Positions 42,959 through 52,194 of a stretch of DNA of 64,000 nt are shown here, in pieces. The stretch lies in the NCBI RefSeq assembly GCF_000802225.1, contig NZ_JTDI01000005.1:248001-312000 (forward strand), read 5' to 3'. Position 1 is the first letter of the stretch. Every line of letters starts with the position of its first letter. Source of the stretch: Novosphingobium malaysiense (GTDB taxonomy: Bacteria > Pseudomonadota > Alphaproteobacteria > Sphingomonadales > Sphingomonadaceae). Below the pieces are notes generated by a model, which had not been told where the DNA came from, made no database searches, and worked only from the letters and a program-made list of their open reading frames with translations. The translations under genes were made by a program, and so were the position numbers.

Positions 42959-44005
42959 ATGGCGACGGATCTTGATCACGATGGCGGGGGCCTTGCCAAA
43001 GCTTTGCCGTTTCCTCGATGTAGCGCAATGACAAACGAGGCAGACCCACCACACCTGATCCGCAACTGCTCGGTGGAGCGGACCCTCGCCATTGTAGGGG
43101 ACGCGTGGGCATTCCTCATCCTTCGCGAATTCTACATGGGCGCGCGCCGGTTCGCGCAAATTCATGCAGCCCTTGAACCGCCGCGCAGCACGCTTTCGAA
43201 CCGGCTTGCGCAATTGACCGATGCAGGCGTGATCGAAAAACGTGGTTCAGAATATCGTCTAACCGAGAGCGGCAAGGATCTCTATCTCGTCATGCTGGCG
43301 CTGATGCGTTTTGGCGACAAGCACCTGCTGGATGAGCACGGCCCGCCGCTGACCTTGATACATAATGGGTGCGGCCATCCCTTTACGCCGGATACTGCCT
43401 GTTCTGAATGCGGTGGCGCGGTCCATTCGGGCAATGTCACTTATCGAGATGGGCCAGGCGCCGGGTTCGCGCCGAGACAGGACAGACAACAACGCCGGCG
43501 CCGCAAAGGTGCGCAGAACTTTGAGCGCAACCGCCCTTCGTCCGTGTCGCGGACGGTAGAGGTCGTTGCCGAACGCTGGACCTTCTTGATCTTGCGGGAG
43601 TTCTTTTTCGGCGTGCGGCGCTACGAACAGTTGCGCGAGAACCTGGGCATCGCACCAAATATCCTGTCCGACCGGTTGAGCCATCTGGTCAGGCGGGGAA
43701 TTCTGATCAAGCAGGTCTATTCTGAAAGTCCCGTGCGCAAGGAGTATCACCTGACGCCGGCGGGTCGCGATCTCTATCTTCCGCTGATCCAGATGCTTTC
43801 ATGGGGCGATCACTGGCTAGGATATCCGGCGCCCCTGATCCTCACTCACACAACCTGCGGCAGAGATTTCCAGCCTCTCATCGTCTGCAGCCATTGCCGT
43901 GAGCCAGTCGATGCAGGCTCCGTGCGCTACAGGCTGAACTATGCCTTCCCGGAAGCCGTTGCGCGTTCTCCGGCCCTATTGGGCAAAGTGGAAGGCGATG
44001 CGTGA
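42959..44005 (+). CDS. HxlR-family regulator with two fused HTH domains
   Basis: A 348-residue protein containing two complete HxlR-type winged helix domains in tandem: CSVERTLAIVGDAWAFLILR (about 37-56) and SRTVEVVAERWTFLILREFF (about 196-215). Each is followed by a Cys-rich tail (CGHPFTPDTACSECGG; CGRDFQPLIVCSHCREP) that looks like a metal-binding ribbon. Ordinary HxlR proteins are about 110-160 residues and dimerise, so this is a covalent dimer. The ATG abuts the ligase stop; a Met at 43028 is an alternative start. It probably regulates the surrounding catabolic operons. Confidence 0.85.
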   Translation: MATDLDHDGGGLAKALPFPRCSAMTNEADPPHLIRNCSVERTLAIVGDAWAFLILREFYMGARRFAQIHAALEPPRSTLSNRLAQLTDAGVIEKRGSEYRLTESGKDLYLVMLALMRFGDKHLLDEHGPPLTLIHNGCGHPFTPDTACSECGGAVHSGNVTYRDGPGAGFAPRQDRQQRRRRKGAQNFERNRPSSVSRTVEVVAERWTFLILREFFFGVRRYEQLRENLGIAPNILSDRLSHLVRRGILIKQVYSESPVRKEYHLTPAGRDLYLPLIQMLSWGDHWLGYPAPLILTHTTCGRDFQPLIVCSHCREPVDAGSVRYRLNYAFPEAVARSPALLGKVEGDA

Positions 44006-44014
44006 ATTCAAAAA

Positions 44015-44209
44015 TTGGCAAAGCCAAACGTGCTCGGCGATCTTTGCAATCAGGACAATTTCGTTACCGCATGGAGCGTCTCAGAAGGCGGCATGGTGCT
44101 GGAAGCAAATCATCCCTTCGCGTGGCGCGGCATCGAGATCACAGCTAGCGGTGCACGTTTGGTAGCCGGTTTTCCGCTTCCTCCAAGCCACGAATTGAAG
44201 TTCAGATAG
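44015..44209 (+). CDS. Uncertain 64-codon frame between the regulator and trxB genes
   Basis: A TTG-started frame, MAKPNVLGDLCNQDNF to SHELKFR, fills most of the gap before trxB. Codon use is gene-like but no ribosome site or family is recognised. It may be a small gene or the end of a degraded one. Confidence 0.25.
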   Translation: MAKPNVLGDLCNQDNFVTAWSVSEGGMVLEANHPFAWRGIEITASGARLVAGFPLPPSHELKFR

Positions 44210-44223
44210 AAAAGGAATTCGCG

Positions 44224-45186
44224 ATGACAACTCATACCACGCGCATGTTGATCATAGGTTCCGGGCCAGCAGGTCTTTCTGCCGCGATCTACGGCGCGCG
44301 CGCTGGAATGAAGCCTATCGTGGTGCAGGGGCTGCAACCCGGCGGCCAACTGACGATCACCACCGATGTTGAGAACTATCCTGGCTTTCGCGATGTGGTC
44401 CAGGGACCCTGGCTGATGCAGGAAATGCAGGCGCAGGCAGAGCATGTCGGTACACGCATGATGTGGGACATGATCTCCAGCGTCGATCTGGTCAATGGTT
44501 CTCCGTTCAAGGCCATTGGCGACAGTGGGGATGAGTACATCGGCGATGTCGTGGTGATCGCCACAGGGGCGCAAGCGAAGTGGCTTGGTGTTGCCGGCGA
44601 ACAGACGTTCTCGGGTAAAGGCGTATCGGCCTGTGCCACGTGCGATGGCTTCTTCTACAGGGGCAAAAAGGTCGTGGTTATTGGCGGTGGCAACACGGCG
44701 GTCGAAGAAGCGCTCTACCTTACCAACCACTCGGACGATGTCACCCTGATCCACCGTCGCGAAGAACTCCGTTCGGAGAAAATCTTGCAGGAACGTCTCT
44801 TCGCCGATCCCAGGATTAACGTGCTTTGGAACAAGACCGTCGATGAATTCCTGGGAGACGAGAAGGGGCTGAATGCTCTCCGTCTAAGGGACACGATTTC
44901 CGGCGAGATACAGGATTTCGCCACAGAAGGCGCTTTCGTCGCCATTGGCCATGCTCCGGCAACCGAGTTGTTTAAAGGGCAGCTTGAAATGGACGAAAGT
45001 GGCTACCTGGTTGTGGAACCGGGCACTCCCAAGACAGCGATTCCGGGCGTGTTCGCGTGCGGCGACGTGATGGATCACACGTACCGCCAAGCTGTGACGG
45101 CGGCCGGTACCGGCTGCATGGCTGCGCTGGATGCCGAACGCTTCCTTGGTACTCTCGATTTCGCGAAGGATGCGGTGCAAGCCTAG
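44224..45186 (+). CDS. trxB: Thioredoxin-disulfide reductase
   Basis: A 320-residue low-molecular-weight thioredoxin reductase, using NADPH and FAD to reduce thioredoxin. GSGPAGLSAAIYGARAG binds FAD, SACATCDGFFYRG carries redox Cys137 and Cys140, VIGGGNTAVEEALYL binds NADPH, and GVFACGDVMDHTYRQAVTA closes the FAD site. Length is canonical. Its placement inside a catabolic region, rather than with housekeeping genes, hints that it is a second copy, perhaps serving a redox step of the pathway; the rest of the genome is needed to tell. Confidence 0.93.
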   Translation: MTTHTTRMLIIGSGPAGLSAAIYGARAGMKPIVVQGLQPGGQLTITTDVENYPGFRDVVQGPWLMQEMQAQAEHVGTRMMWDMISSVDLVNGSPFKAIGDSGDEYIGDVVVIATGAQAKWLGVAGEQTFSGKGVSACATCDGFFYRGKKVVVIGGGNTAVEEALYLTNHSDDVTLIHRREELRSEKILQERLFADPRINVLWNKTVDEFLGDEKGLNALRLRDTISGEIQDFATEGAFVAIGHAPATELFKGQLEMDESGYLVVEPGTPKTAIPGVFACGDVMDHTYRQAVTAAGTGCMAALDAERFLGTLDFAKDAVQA

Positions 45187-45245
45187 TATTGCACTGGCAA
45201 ATCCCCGATCTTTGAGATGTCCGCTGTGCAAAACACCATGCCTCA

Positions 45246-45277
45246 TCGGCTCGAGCCTTAAAAGTGGCTCGGGCTGA
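45246..45277 (+). terminator. Hairpin after trxB
   Basis: TCGGCTCGAGCC and GGCTCGGGCTGA pair (with G-U wobbles) around TTAAAAGT, forming a strong 12-bp stem about 60 bp after trxB. There is no T-run, so it may act with Rho or only protect the transcript end. Confidence 0.45.
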
Positions 45278-45420
45278 TGGCTATCGAGGGTGGGGTTCGG
45301 CTGCTGGTCGATCCCGCGGAAGTCGTATTAGTTCTAACTAGGCGGGCAAAAGGTTTCCGGATGTCCGCCTCAATCGCGCTGCTTGATGCTCGCAGTCGAG
45401 GGACATCCAAATAACGTGAA

Positions 45421-46104
45421 TCAGTTCGTTCGCCGTGATACGGGAATGAGCGCGCCGGTTATTGCGCCGCCATCCTGGGAGGCGATGAACTGGATTACTT
45501 TCGCGATCCCATCCGGTTGTACCCACTGTGAAAAATCCGCATCGGGCATGTCCATCCGGTTGGCCGGCGTGTCGATGATCGAGGGTAGGACGGCGTTGAC
45601 GGTCACACTGGTGCCGGCCAGTTCTTCGGCCAGTGCTTCGGTCAGGCGGTGAACGCCGGATTTGGAAGCGGCATAGGGTGCCATGCCCATACCCGCATTG
45701 ACGGCGCCGCCAGCGCCAAGGTTGATGATCCGTCCCGCCCCGGACGTTTTCAACGCCTTCAACGAGAGCTTGGTGATCGTTACCCCGGTCATGAGGTTCA
45801 TGGCGTGCATCCTTGCCCAACTGGCCAGATCGCCATCTTCGAGAGTTTCCCAGATGAACCCTCCCGCGATGTTGATGAGAATGTCCAGTCCGCCATGTGC
45901 GGCGATGACCGTGTCGACGGCCAACTGAGTAGCGACAATGTCTGTCAGATCGATCCCGCCAATGTCGAGCGCGTTCCTCATCATCACTGCTGGGGCAGCG
46001 GCATAATCGATGCGCGCTACCTTGTCGCCTGATTGAACAAAGGATTGGGCTACCGCTTGGCCCAATACACCAAACCCACCGGTTACGATTACCGAACGCG
46101 CCAT
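45421..46104 (-). CDS. SDR-family oxidoreductase
   Basis: A 227-residue short-chain dehydrogenase. TGGFGVLG is the dinucleotide motif, NIAG stands in place of NNAG, and PYAASKSGVHRLTEALAEEL has the catalytic Tyr and Lys. The usual catalytic Ser position, 13 residues before the Tyr, is Ala in NLGAGGAVNAG, a variant seen in some SDR groups. It stands alone on the minus strand, divergent from the SMP-30 gene. The substrate is unknown. Confidence 0.87.
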   Translation of the reverse strand: MARSVIVTGGFGVLGQAVAQSFVQSGDKVARIDYAAAPAVMMRNALDIGGIDLTDIVATQLAVDTVIAAHGGLDILINIAGGFIWETLEDGDLASWARMHAMNLMTGVTITKLSLKALKTSGAGRIINLGAGGAVNAGMGMAPYAASKSGVHRLTEALAEELAGTSVTVNAVLPSIIDTPANRMDMPDADFSQWVQPDGIAKVIQFIASQDGGAITGALIPVSRRTN

Positions 46105-46233
46105 GAGATTTCCGCTCCTGATTGGAAGTAACGAAAGCGGGGTAGGGATTTTGCAGGCCGTCGCAACAGGGCAGAAGGGCCGCCACGTGAACTACTGAGC
46201 GTTATCGCATTTTAAGCCCGATTGCGGCGTCTC
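46105..46233. other. Promoter region of the SDR gene
   Basis: Short intergenic DNA upstream of the minus-strand SDR; no palindrome or RNA element was noticed. Confidence 0.4.
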
Positions 46234-46437
46234 TCAGCGCATGGGGAATTTTTTGACGAAGTCGCACCATGGTTCGATCGACGAGGCCACCTTATTGGGG
46301 GGCTGCTGGTCTTCCCGCATCTCATTGATGGCAGGCAACCGCATGATGATGAAAAAGTGCAGGCGGTATTGCAAATGTGAAAAATCGCGTCCCGCTGGAC
46401 GTCCGGCCCAGGTGATTGCATAGAAAAGCCAACTCGA
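46234..46437 (-). pseudogene. Open frame without start, possible gene remnant
   Basis: On the minus strand the frame stays open for 67 codons and reads like protein sequence (RDFSHLQYRLHFFIIMRLPA ... EPWCDFVKKFPMR, stop at 46234). The only ATG is in the middle, and no ribosome site is seen. It looks like the 3' end of a lost gene; I do not recognise the family. It occupies the SMP-30 upstream region. Confidence 0.35.
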
Positions 46438-46498
46438 TCACAGCTACGGACGTTCGAATTGAACGACCGACCCGATCGGAGTCCATCGGAGAGGATTA

Positions 46499-47368
46499 AT
46501 GATCGACACGTCTGCTATAAAGCTGTGCGCCGAAGAGCTCTTTCTGCCGGACGGCCCACGCTGGCACGGTGGTGAACTCTATTTTTCAGACATGCTGGCC
46601 GGGCACGTTTCTGTGCTGGGCACTGACGGATCGATCAGAAAGTTCGCCGATGTCGAGCCATGGCCGCTCGGACTGGGCTGGTTGTCCGGAGGCGAACTTG
46701 TCGCAGTTAGCATGCGTGACAAGTCTCTGCGGATTTTCTCCAAGGACGGGGCCGAGGAAGCGGTTGTCGAGCTTGGCGATGCGATCGTCGACAAATGCAA
46801 TGACATGAGCATGCATCCCGGCGGCTGGGCTTATGTCGGTAGCCTGCCCAACAGTGAGGGGGCAACGCCTGCGGACCGGGTGGATAACTGCCCGATCTCG
46901 CCGCTGGTGAAGGTCGACCTATCGGATCGGAGCAACATCGGAATCGAAGTAGTCGTCGATGACATGCACATGGTGCAGGGTATCAAGGTCACGCCGGATG
47001 GCACGACCCTGATCGTAGGAGAAACAGCGGCGCGCCGACTGGTGGCGTTCGATATCGGCTTGGATGGTAACCTCTCGAACCGGCGGACTTGGGCCGACCT
47101 GCCGGGACGGCCCGGCAAGTTCTGTCTTGACTCCGAAGGAGCCGCCTGGGTGGCGATGCCGCTGGACAAGCCGTCCTTCGTGCGCGTGCGCGAAGGCGGC
47201 GAGATCGTAGATTCCATCGATGTGAGCGACGGCGGCGGATTTGCTTGCGAACTTGGCGGTGAGGACCTTCGCACGCTGTTCCTCATGGAAGCTTCGAATT
47301 CGGCTCACAAGGACAAGACGAGCGGGCGGATACGCTGCGTCGAAGTGCCTGTTCCTGGCGTGGTGTGA
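46499..47368 (+). CDS. SMP-30/gluconolactonase-like beta-propeller with altered metal ligands
   Basis: A 289-residue six-bladed propeller of the SMP-30/gluconolactonase/luciferin-regenerating family, whose members open lactones using one divalent metal. The usual ligands Glu (EGPxW), Asn (PNGM) and Asp (PDGIC) correspond here to DGPRW, VQGIK and RPGKFC, so all three positions differ; the NDM substrate loop is kept. GGAGAGG precedes the ATG. It lies upstream of the TonB receptor operon and is closed by its own terminator. It may still bind a metal through Asp, or serve as a binding protein. Confidence 0.85.
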   Translation: MIDTSAIKLCAEELFLPDGPRWHGGELYFSDMLAGHVSVLGTDGSIRKFADVEPWPLGLGWLSGGELVAVSMRDKSLRIFSKDGAEEAVVELGDAIVDKCNDMSMHPGGWAYVGSLPNSEGATPADRVDNCPISPLVKVDLSDRSNIGIEVVVDDMHMVQGIKVTPDGTTLIVGETAARRLVAFDIGLDGNLSNRRTWADLPGRPGKFCLDSEGAAWVAMPLDKPSFVRVREGGEIVDSIDVSDGGGFACELGGEDLRTLFLMEASNSAHKDKTSGRIRCVEVPVPGVV

Positions 47369-47412
47369 AGGCTCCCTGAAAGCGCAATTGCAGCAGGGTA
47401 TTCAGCACCGGT

Positions 47413-47455
47413 CCAACCGGCATGCCTTGCTGGTTGGGCAGGCATTTTTCTCACC
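47413..47455 (+). terminator. Rho-independent terminator after the SMP-30 gene
   Basis: CCAACC-G-GCA and TGC-T-GGTTGG form a stem at 47413-47437, followed by GGGCAGGCATTTTTC with a T-run. It lies about 45 bp after the SMP-30 stop and separates it from the receptor operon. Confidence 0.6.
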
Positions 47456-47808
47456 AGATCGGGCAAAGTCTGCAGGAAAAATTCTGCGGCCTGGCGGAAA
47501 ATAGGTGCAGGTTTAATTTCCTTCGGGAGGTGTGCACTTCCTCTATTCAGCGAACTGTGTTTGCGATTGCTTGCAGGTAACGCCTTTACATTCAGTCTCT
47601 CGTATTTACGAGATCGTGTATCGAGAGATTTTTGTGCAGAAGTCCTTGTTTATCCCACTGATGATATTTCCGTGTTCATGAAATTTGGTGGGAAATAAGA
47701 AAACCGAAGCCGAAATCTCCCTTGCATGCCTTGCGCGGATTGCAGCACTTAAATCCCACGCCTCACCAAGAAGAAGTGGGGCGGGTAAACATTATTGGGA
47801 GAGGGGCA
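47456..47808. other. Upstream region of the second TonB receptor operon
   Basis: About 350 bp with AT content above the local average and no gene. It carries the inverted-repeat cluster at 47596-47628 and should hold the promoter for the six-gene operon that follows. Confidence 0.55.
47596..47628. promoter_or_regulatory. Nested inverted repeats, probable operator
   Basis: CTCGTA-TT-TACGAG (47599-47612) is a perfect palindrome lying within a larger inverted repeat TCTCTCG...CGAGAGA (47596-47602 and 47622-47628). The cluster is about 180 bp before the receptor start. It is a plausible operator for substrate-induced expression; the HxlR or IclR proteins of the region are candidates, which is inference only. 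Confidence 0.5.
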
Positions 47809-50751
47809 ATGGCAAAAGGCACGCTTTTGCGGCAGGTTAAGTGCGCGCTTTTCGCGGGGATTGCAATGGAACTGGTGCTTGGTTCACCCGCATCGGCGCA
47901 AGATGTTCCTGCAAAAGCCGATGGCAAGCAGTCAAACAATTCCGATGCATCGAATGAAGCCATTATCGTAACCGGATCGCGCATCAAGCGGCGCGATTAT
48001 GTGACTGCCAGCCCCCTTGTTACCGTGGGTGAAGATATCCTCCAGGGATCGGGCAAGACCAACGTCGATGAAGCGCTGGCTCTGCTGCCGCAGTTCAACG
48101 GCGTGGGTAACGGTGCGAGCATCGCGGCATTCCCGGGGCCCAAGGCAATCAACCTGCGCGGTCTGGGCGAGATCCGCTCGTTGCCGCTGCTCGATGGGCG
48201 TCGCCTTCCGCCTTCGACGATCGTCGGGTTTACCCCCGGTATCACTGATATCAGTTTCATTCCCAATGCGGTGATCAGCAATATCGAAGTGATTTCAGGC
48301 GGCGCCTCTGCGGTCTACGGGGCGGATGCCGTGGCTGGCGTGGTCAACATCAAGACTCGCGATGATTTCAACGGAGTCGAGGTCAGCTTCGATTACGGCA
48401 TTGCGGAAGTCGGCGATGGTGAGAACGTCGACCTCTCGTTACTTTATGGTGGTGATTTTGGTCCGGACAAGCGTGGTCACATCATGCTTGCAGGCTCTTA
48501 TACGCGGCGCGGCGAGGTGGCGCAGTTCCCGGCCCGTCCTTACCTGAACCGGCCTACGACACCGCTGTACGGCTCGGCCAACGTGATCGGCGGATCGCCG
48601 TTTTCCCAGTCGGCTATCGATCAGGTCTTCGGCAGCTACGGTTTCGCCCCGGGCACGGTGCCCGCGACGACAAACATCGGCATCAACCCCGACGGTACGC
48701 TCTTTGCGGGCGTCGGGGGAACCAATCTCGATACGACTGGTCTCGATGGCTACTACTCCATCGTGAACGGAGCTGTGGTGGCGGGCTTCCCGTCCAACCA
48801 GTTCGCACTCAGCAAGACGGACAAGTACAGCGCGTTCGTCAAGGCGGACTATGAACTGACGGACAATGTCACCGTTTATGCGCAGGGCATCTACACCAAG
48901 GCGAAAGAAATCCGCGGTCAGGCTGTCAATACTACGGCGCTGATCGCCTCAGTTCCCGTTACGAACCCTTTTATTCCGACAGATCTGCAGACTCTGCTGG
49001 CATCGCGCTCGAACCCTGATGCCAATTTCACACTGTTCAACTCATTCATCGATCTTCCCACCGACTGGGGGTCTGAAACACAGACCTGGCAGGCGGTGGG
49101 CGGCCTGCGGGGCACATTCGATTTTGCTGATATCAACTGGGATATTTACTATTCGCATACGTCGATCGACTTTGCGAACCAGTATTTCGGCTATATCAAC
49201 ACCAAGCGGCGTCTCGCGCTGATCAACGCGCCTGACGGGGGCGCGTCGATTTGCGAAGGCGGCCTTAACATGTTCTCGTATCAGCATGTCTCGCAGGAAT
49301 GCGCGGACTATCTGACCACCGATGCAGAAGATATGACCAAGAGCCGTCAGGACGTGGTCGAGGCAACGGTCGGCGGAAAGCTGTTTCCTATCGGTCTCGG
49401 CGCCAGCCCCATGCGTTTTGCCCTGACCGGGACCTGGCGCAAGAACGGTATGTCCTATACGCCCTCCGACGAGGTGGCGAACGGCATCATTCAGGTTCCC
49501 ATCGGAGGCCAGGCGGTTCCTTACCGGACAGTGACAGTCAAGGAGATCGCAGGCGAACTCCTGATCCCGGTGTTGCAGGACGTGCCTTTCGCCCGCTCGC
49601 TCAACATCAACCTCGGCGGGCGCTATTCCGACTACAGCACGGCCGGTGGCGTGGAGACCTATCGCGTCGAGGCGGACTATCGTCCCGTAGATTCGGTCAT
49701 GCTGCGCGGCGGATATGAAAGGGCCGTTCGCGCAGGCAGTTTTTCGGAACTGTTCCTTCCGCCTTCATACACGCAGAGCCAGTTCCTGCCCACGCCGCCG
49801 GTCGGTGGTGATCCGTGCAGCATCGACACGAACGCCAATGCCGCAGGCGGTAATGCCCTGCGCCAGCTGTGTATCGCAACGGGTGTTCCGTCGTCATACT
49901 ACGATGGCTCGGTTGCCTTGCCGAACTACCTGCCTTACACCACGCAGGGTAATGGAACTGTCCAGCCTGAAAAGGCGGACACGGTCACCCTGGGCTTGGT
50001 CTTCCAGCCCGACTTCGGTCCCAACTGGGTTCGCAACTTCAATGCGACGATTGATTTCTACAGCATCAAGATCAAGGGGTTAATCTCGCGTCCCACGGCA
50101 TCGGACGTGGTGACGTCATGCTACAACGTCGATGGCAAGTCGAACCCCGGCTACGATCCCAACGACATCAACTGCCAGCAGATAAGTCGTGATTCTTCGG
50201 GACTGCTGTCCAATGTCATCGTCGTTCCGCAGAACATCGGCGCGCTCAAGACCAAGGGCATCGACGTCCAGATCGACTGGAAGGTAGACCTTGGACCGGG
50301 TAAACTACGGGTGGGAACCTACATGAACTTCCTTCTGGAATTCGCGTTCCAGCGGTCTGCAGGGCTGCCTTTCGTGGACTACGCCGGGCTTTCGGCGGAC
50401 AACTTCCTGGGGATCTTTGGAGATCACCACCCCCGCTTCAAGGCAACCACCAATGTAGGTTACAATATCAACGGATTCGATGCTTTCATGATCTGGCGCC
50501 ATGTTTCTGGTATGCAGGATCTCACGCAAGTGACATCGCCGTCATCGCCACTCCCGGACACCGCTTCGTACGATGTATTCGATGTGCACGCGAGCTACCA
50601 GATCAACGATACTTTCACGGTGCGAGGCGGAATTACCAATGTCTTCGACAGGAAGCCCAACTTCCTGGGCGATGTGCAGGGGCTGACGTCTTTCCGTCTC
50701 TACGATCCCATCGGACGTGCCTATTCGATGGGCGTTACGGCCACCTTCTGA
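47809..50751 (+). CDS. TonB-dependent outer-membrane receptor
   Basis: A 980-residue TonB-dependent receptor. The signal peptide ends at GSPASAQ, and the plug starts with EAIIVTGSRIKRRDYV and ends with GGASAVYGADAVAGVVNIKT. The barrel finishes with DPIGRAYSMGVTATF, including the terminal Phe needed for outer-membrane insertion. GGGAGAGGGG precedes the ATG at 47809. It is the first gene of an operon with an MFS transporter and four exported hydrolase-like proteins, so it should import the compound, or an oligomer, that these process. Only distantly similar to the receptor at 7054. Confidence 0.93.
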   Translation: MAKGTLLRQVKCALFAGIAMELVLGSPASAQDVPAKADGKQSNNSDASNEAIIVTGSRIKRRDYVTASPLVTVGEDILQGSGKTNVDEALALLPQFNGVGNGASIAAFPGPKAINLRGLGEIRSLPLLDGRRLPPSTIVGFTPGITDISFIPNAVISNIEVISGGASAVYGADAVAGVVNIKTRDDFNGVEVSFDYGIAEVGDGENVDLSLLYGGDFGPDKRGHIMLAGSYTRRGEVAQFPARPYLNRPTTPLYGSANVIGGSPFSQSAIDQVFGSYGFAPGTVPATTNIGINPDGTLFAGVGGTNLDTTGLDGYYSIVNGAVVAGFPSNQFALSKTDKYSAFVKADYELTDNVTVYAQGIYTKAKEIRGQAVNTTALIASVPVTNPFIPTDLQTLLASRSNPDANFTLFNSFIDLPTDWGSETQTWQAVGGLRGTFDFADINWDIYYSHTSIDFANQYFGYINTKRRLALINAPDGGASICEGGLNMFSYQHVSQECADYLTTDAEDMTKSRQDVVEATVGGKLFPIGLGASPMRFALTGTWRKNGMSYTPSDEVANGIIQVPIGGQAVPYRTVTVKEIAGELLIPVLQDVPFARSLNINLGGRYSDYSTAGGVETYRVEADYRPVDSVMLRGGYERAVRAGSFSELFLPPSYTQSQFLPTPPVGGDPCSIDTNANAAGGNALRQLCIATGVPSSYYDGSVALPNYLPYTTQGNGTVQPEKADTVTLGLVFQPDFGPNWVRNFNATIDFYSIKIKGLISRPTASDVVTSCYNVDGKSNPGYDPNDINCQQISRDSSGLLSNVIVVPQNIGALKTKGIDVQIDWKVDLGPGKLRVGTYMNFLLEFAFQRSAGLPFVDYAGLSADNFLGIFGDHHPRFKATTNVGYNINGFDAFMIWRHVSGMQDLTQVTSPSSPLPDTASYDVFDVHASYQINDTFTVRGGITNVFDRKPNFLGDVQGLTSFRLYDPIGRAYSMGVTATF

Positions 50752-50854
50752 GCGAAGCCAATGTGGGGGGTGTCTGCGGTGCCCCCCATTTTTTGCAAGT
50801 TCTGCAACATGTTTCGCGCGCTATGGTCGCTGTCAGGCAAAAAGGACGAGATGC

Positions 50855-52132
50855 ATGAGAATTTATCACGGCTGGGTCGTCGTTGCCGTAACGATCATCT
50901 CGACAATGATCGTGATGGGGGCGACCACAAGCTCGTTCGGCCTGTTCGTTCTGCCGGTTACCGAAGACCTGGGTTTGTCCCGCGCGAACGTCAATACCGC
51001 CTTCGTCATTGCCAGCGTCGGCAATGCCGTAGCGGCACCTTTCATCGGGCGTCTGCTGGACAAATTTCCAAACCGGCCGATCCTGCTGATATCCGGCATC
51101 AGCTTCGGCCTGGCGATGATCGTTATCGGCCTTTCGCCATCGATCTGGATCAGCGCGCTGGCGCTGGCCATTCTGTTCCCGATCGGCGCGGACGGTACGG
51201 TTTCGATTACCTTGCCCAATATCGTCGCGCGCTGGTTCAAGAAATATCGCGCCCGCGCGATGACGCTTGCGGCCATGGGGCTCTCTGCAGGCGGCGTCGC
51301 CATGCCGCCGCTGGTGGCAATCCTGATTGAAGCTGTGGGCTGGCGTATGACCCTTGTCTCGGTCGGCATTGTGGTAATCGCGGTTTTTGTCGTTAGCACA
51401 GCCATCATTCGTGAGAGTCCGGGGCCTGATGACGTTGAGCCCGGACCGGAGTTAGCCGCTACCGCGGGAAGCGGTGGTGGGAGGGGCATGGCAAAAATGA
51501 CTGTCGGCGGCCTAATGCGTTCACCTCCGTTCTGGCTTGCCTCGGCGGTCGGGGCGACAGTTATGGCTCTGACGGCGTCTTTCATGATCACATTCGTGCC
51601 GCTGGGCATCGAAAAAGGCATGTCCGCGCTGGAAGCGGCGGGCCTGATTTCCATCGCGTCTGTGGCCGGGCTCCTTGCCAAGCTGGCGCTGGCCTATTTC
51701 GGTGACAGGGTGGACCGGCCGCTGCTGACGATTGTGACCTGTATTGCCTGTACGATCCTGTTCGTTCTGTTCATCTTCGATGACAGTTACATCACCTTTG
51801 TGATCAGCGCGATCATCCTGGGAACAGTCTATGGCGTCATTCTGCCGCTGTTCCAGATTCTGCTGGTCGACCTGTTTACTTCGGCATCGTTCGGGACGGC
51901 GCGCGGAATGTTCGCGCCGTTGATGGCGCTGATCAACGCGGTCAGTATGCGCTTTTCGGGCGAAGTTTACGATCGGACAGGCTCTTACCACCTCTTATTC
52001 GTGGTCTACGCGATCGTTGGTGCTTTGACTGTGCTTATGGCCGTGCCCTTGCGGCATTACGTGATCGCGCAAAGGCGCAAGCAAGCCGATGACCAATCGG
52101 CAGGCGGCAAGCTGGCACGAGGCGTCGCGTGA
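50855..52132 (+). CDS. MFS transporter
   Basis: A 425-residue major facilitator transporter with 12 predicted helices. The helix 2-3 loop FIGRLLDKFPNRPILLISG is the MFS motif A region, and the second half has LALAYFGDRVDRPLLTIV. It most resembles monocarboxylate/organic-acid type carriers. It likely takes an acid or ester product across the inner membrane. The start MRIYHGWVVV with AGGACGAG upstream is preferred over an earlier in-frame Met overlapping the receptor gene. Confidence 0.9.
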   Translation: MRIYHGWVVVAVTIISTMIVMGATTSSFGLFVLPVTEDLGLSRANVNTAFVIASVGNAVAAPFIGRLLDKFPNRPILLISGISFGLAMIVIGLSPSIWISALALAILFPIGADGTVSITLPNIVARWFKKYRARAMTLAAMGLSAGGVAMPPLVAILIEAVGWRMTLVSVGIVVIAVFVVSTAIIRESPGPDDVEPGPELAATAGSGGGRGMAKMTVGGLMRSPPFWLASAVGATVMALTASFMITFVPLGIEKGMSALEAAGLISIASVAGLLAKLALAYFGDRVDRPLLTIVTCIACTILFVLFIFDDSYITFVISAIILGTVYGVILPLFQILLVDLFTSASFGTARGMFAPLMALINAVSMRFSGEVYDRTGSYHLLFVVYAIVGALTVLMAVPLRHYVIAQRRKQADDQSAGGKLARGVA

Positions 52133-52194
52133 CGCTCTGAAACGGAACGGTGCGATTGCACAAACCATCCACATCGCAGGGAGAGGCGAGGAGA

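Noticed and set aside
43998..44223. Firm call of the 64-codon frame before trxB as a gene
   Set aside because: Start codon and ribosome site are poor and no family is recognised, so it is listed only as an uncertain frame.
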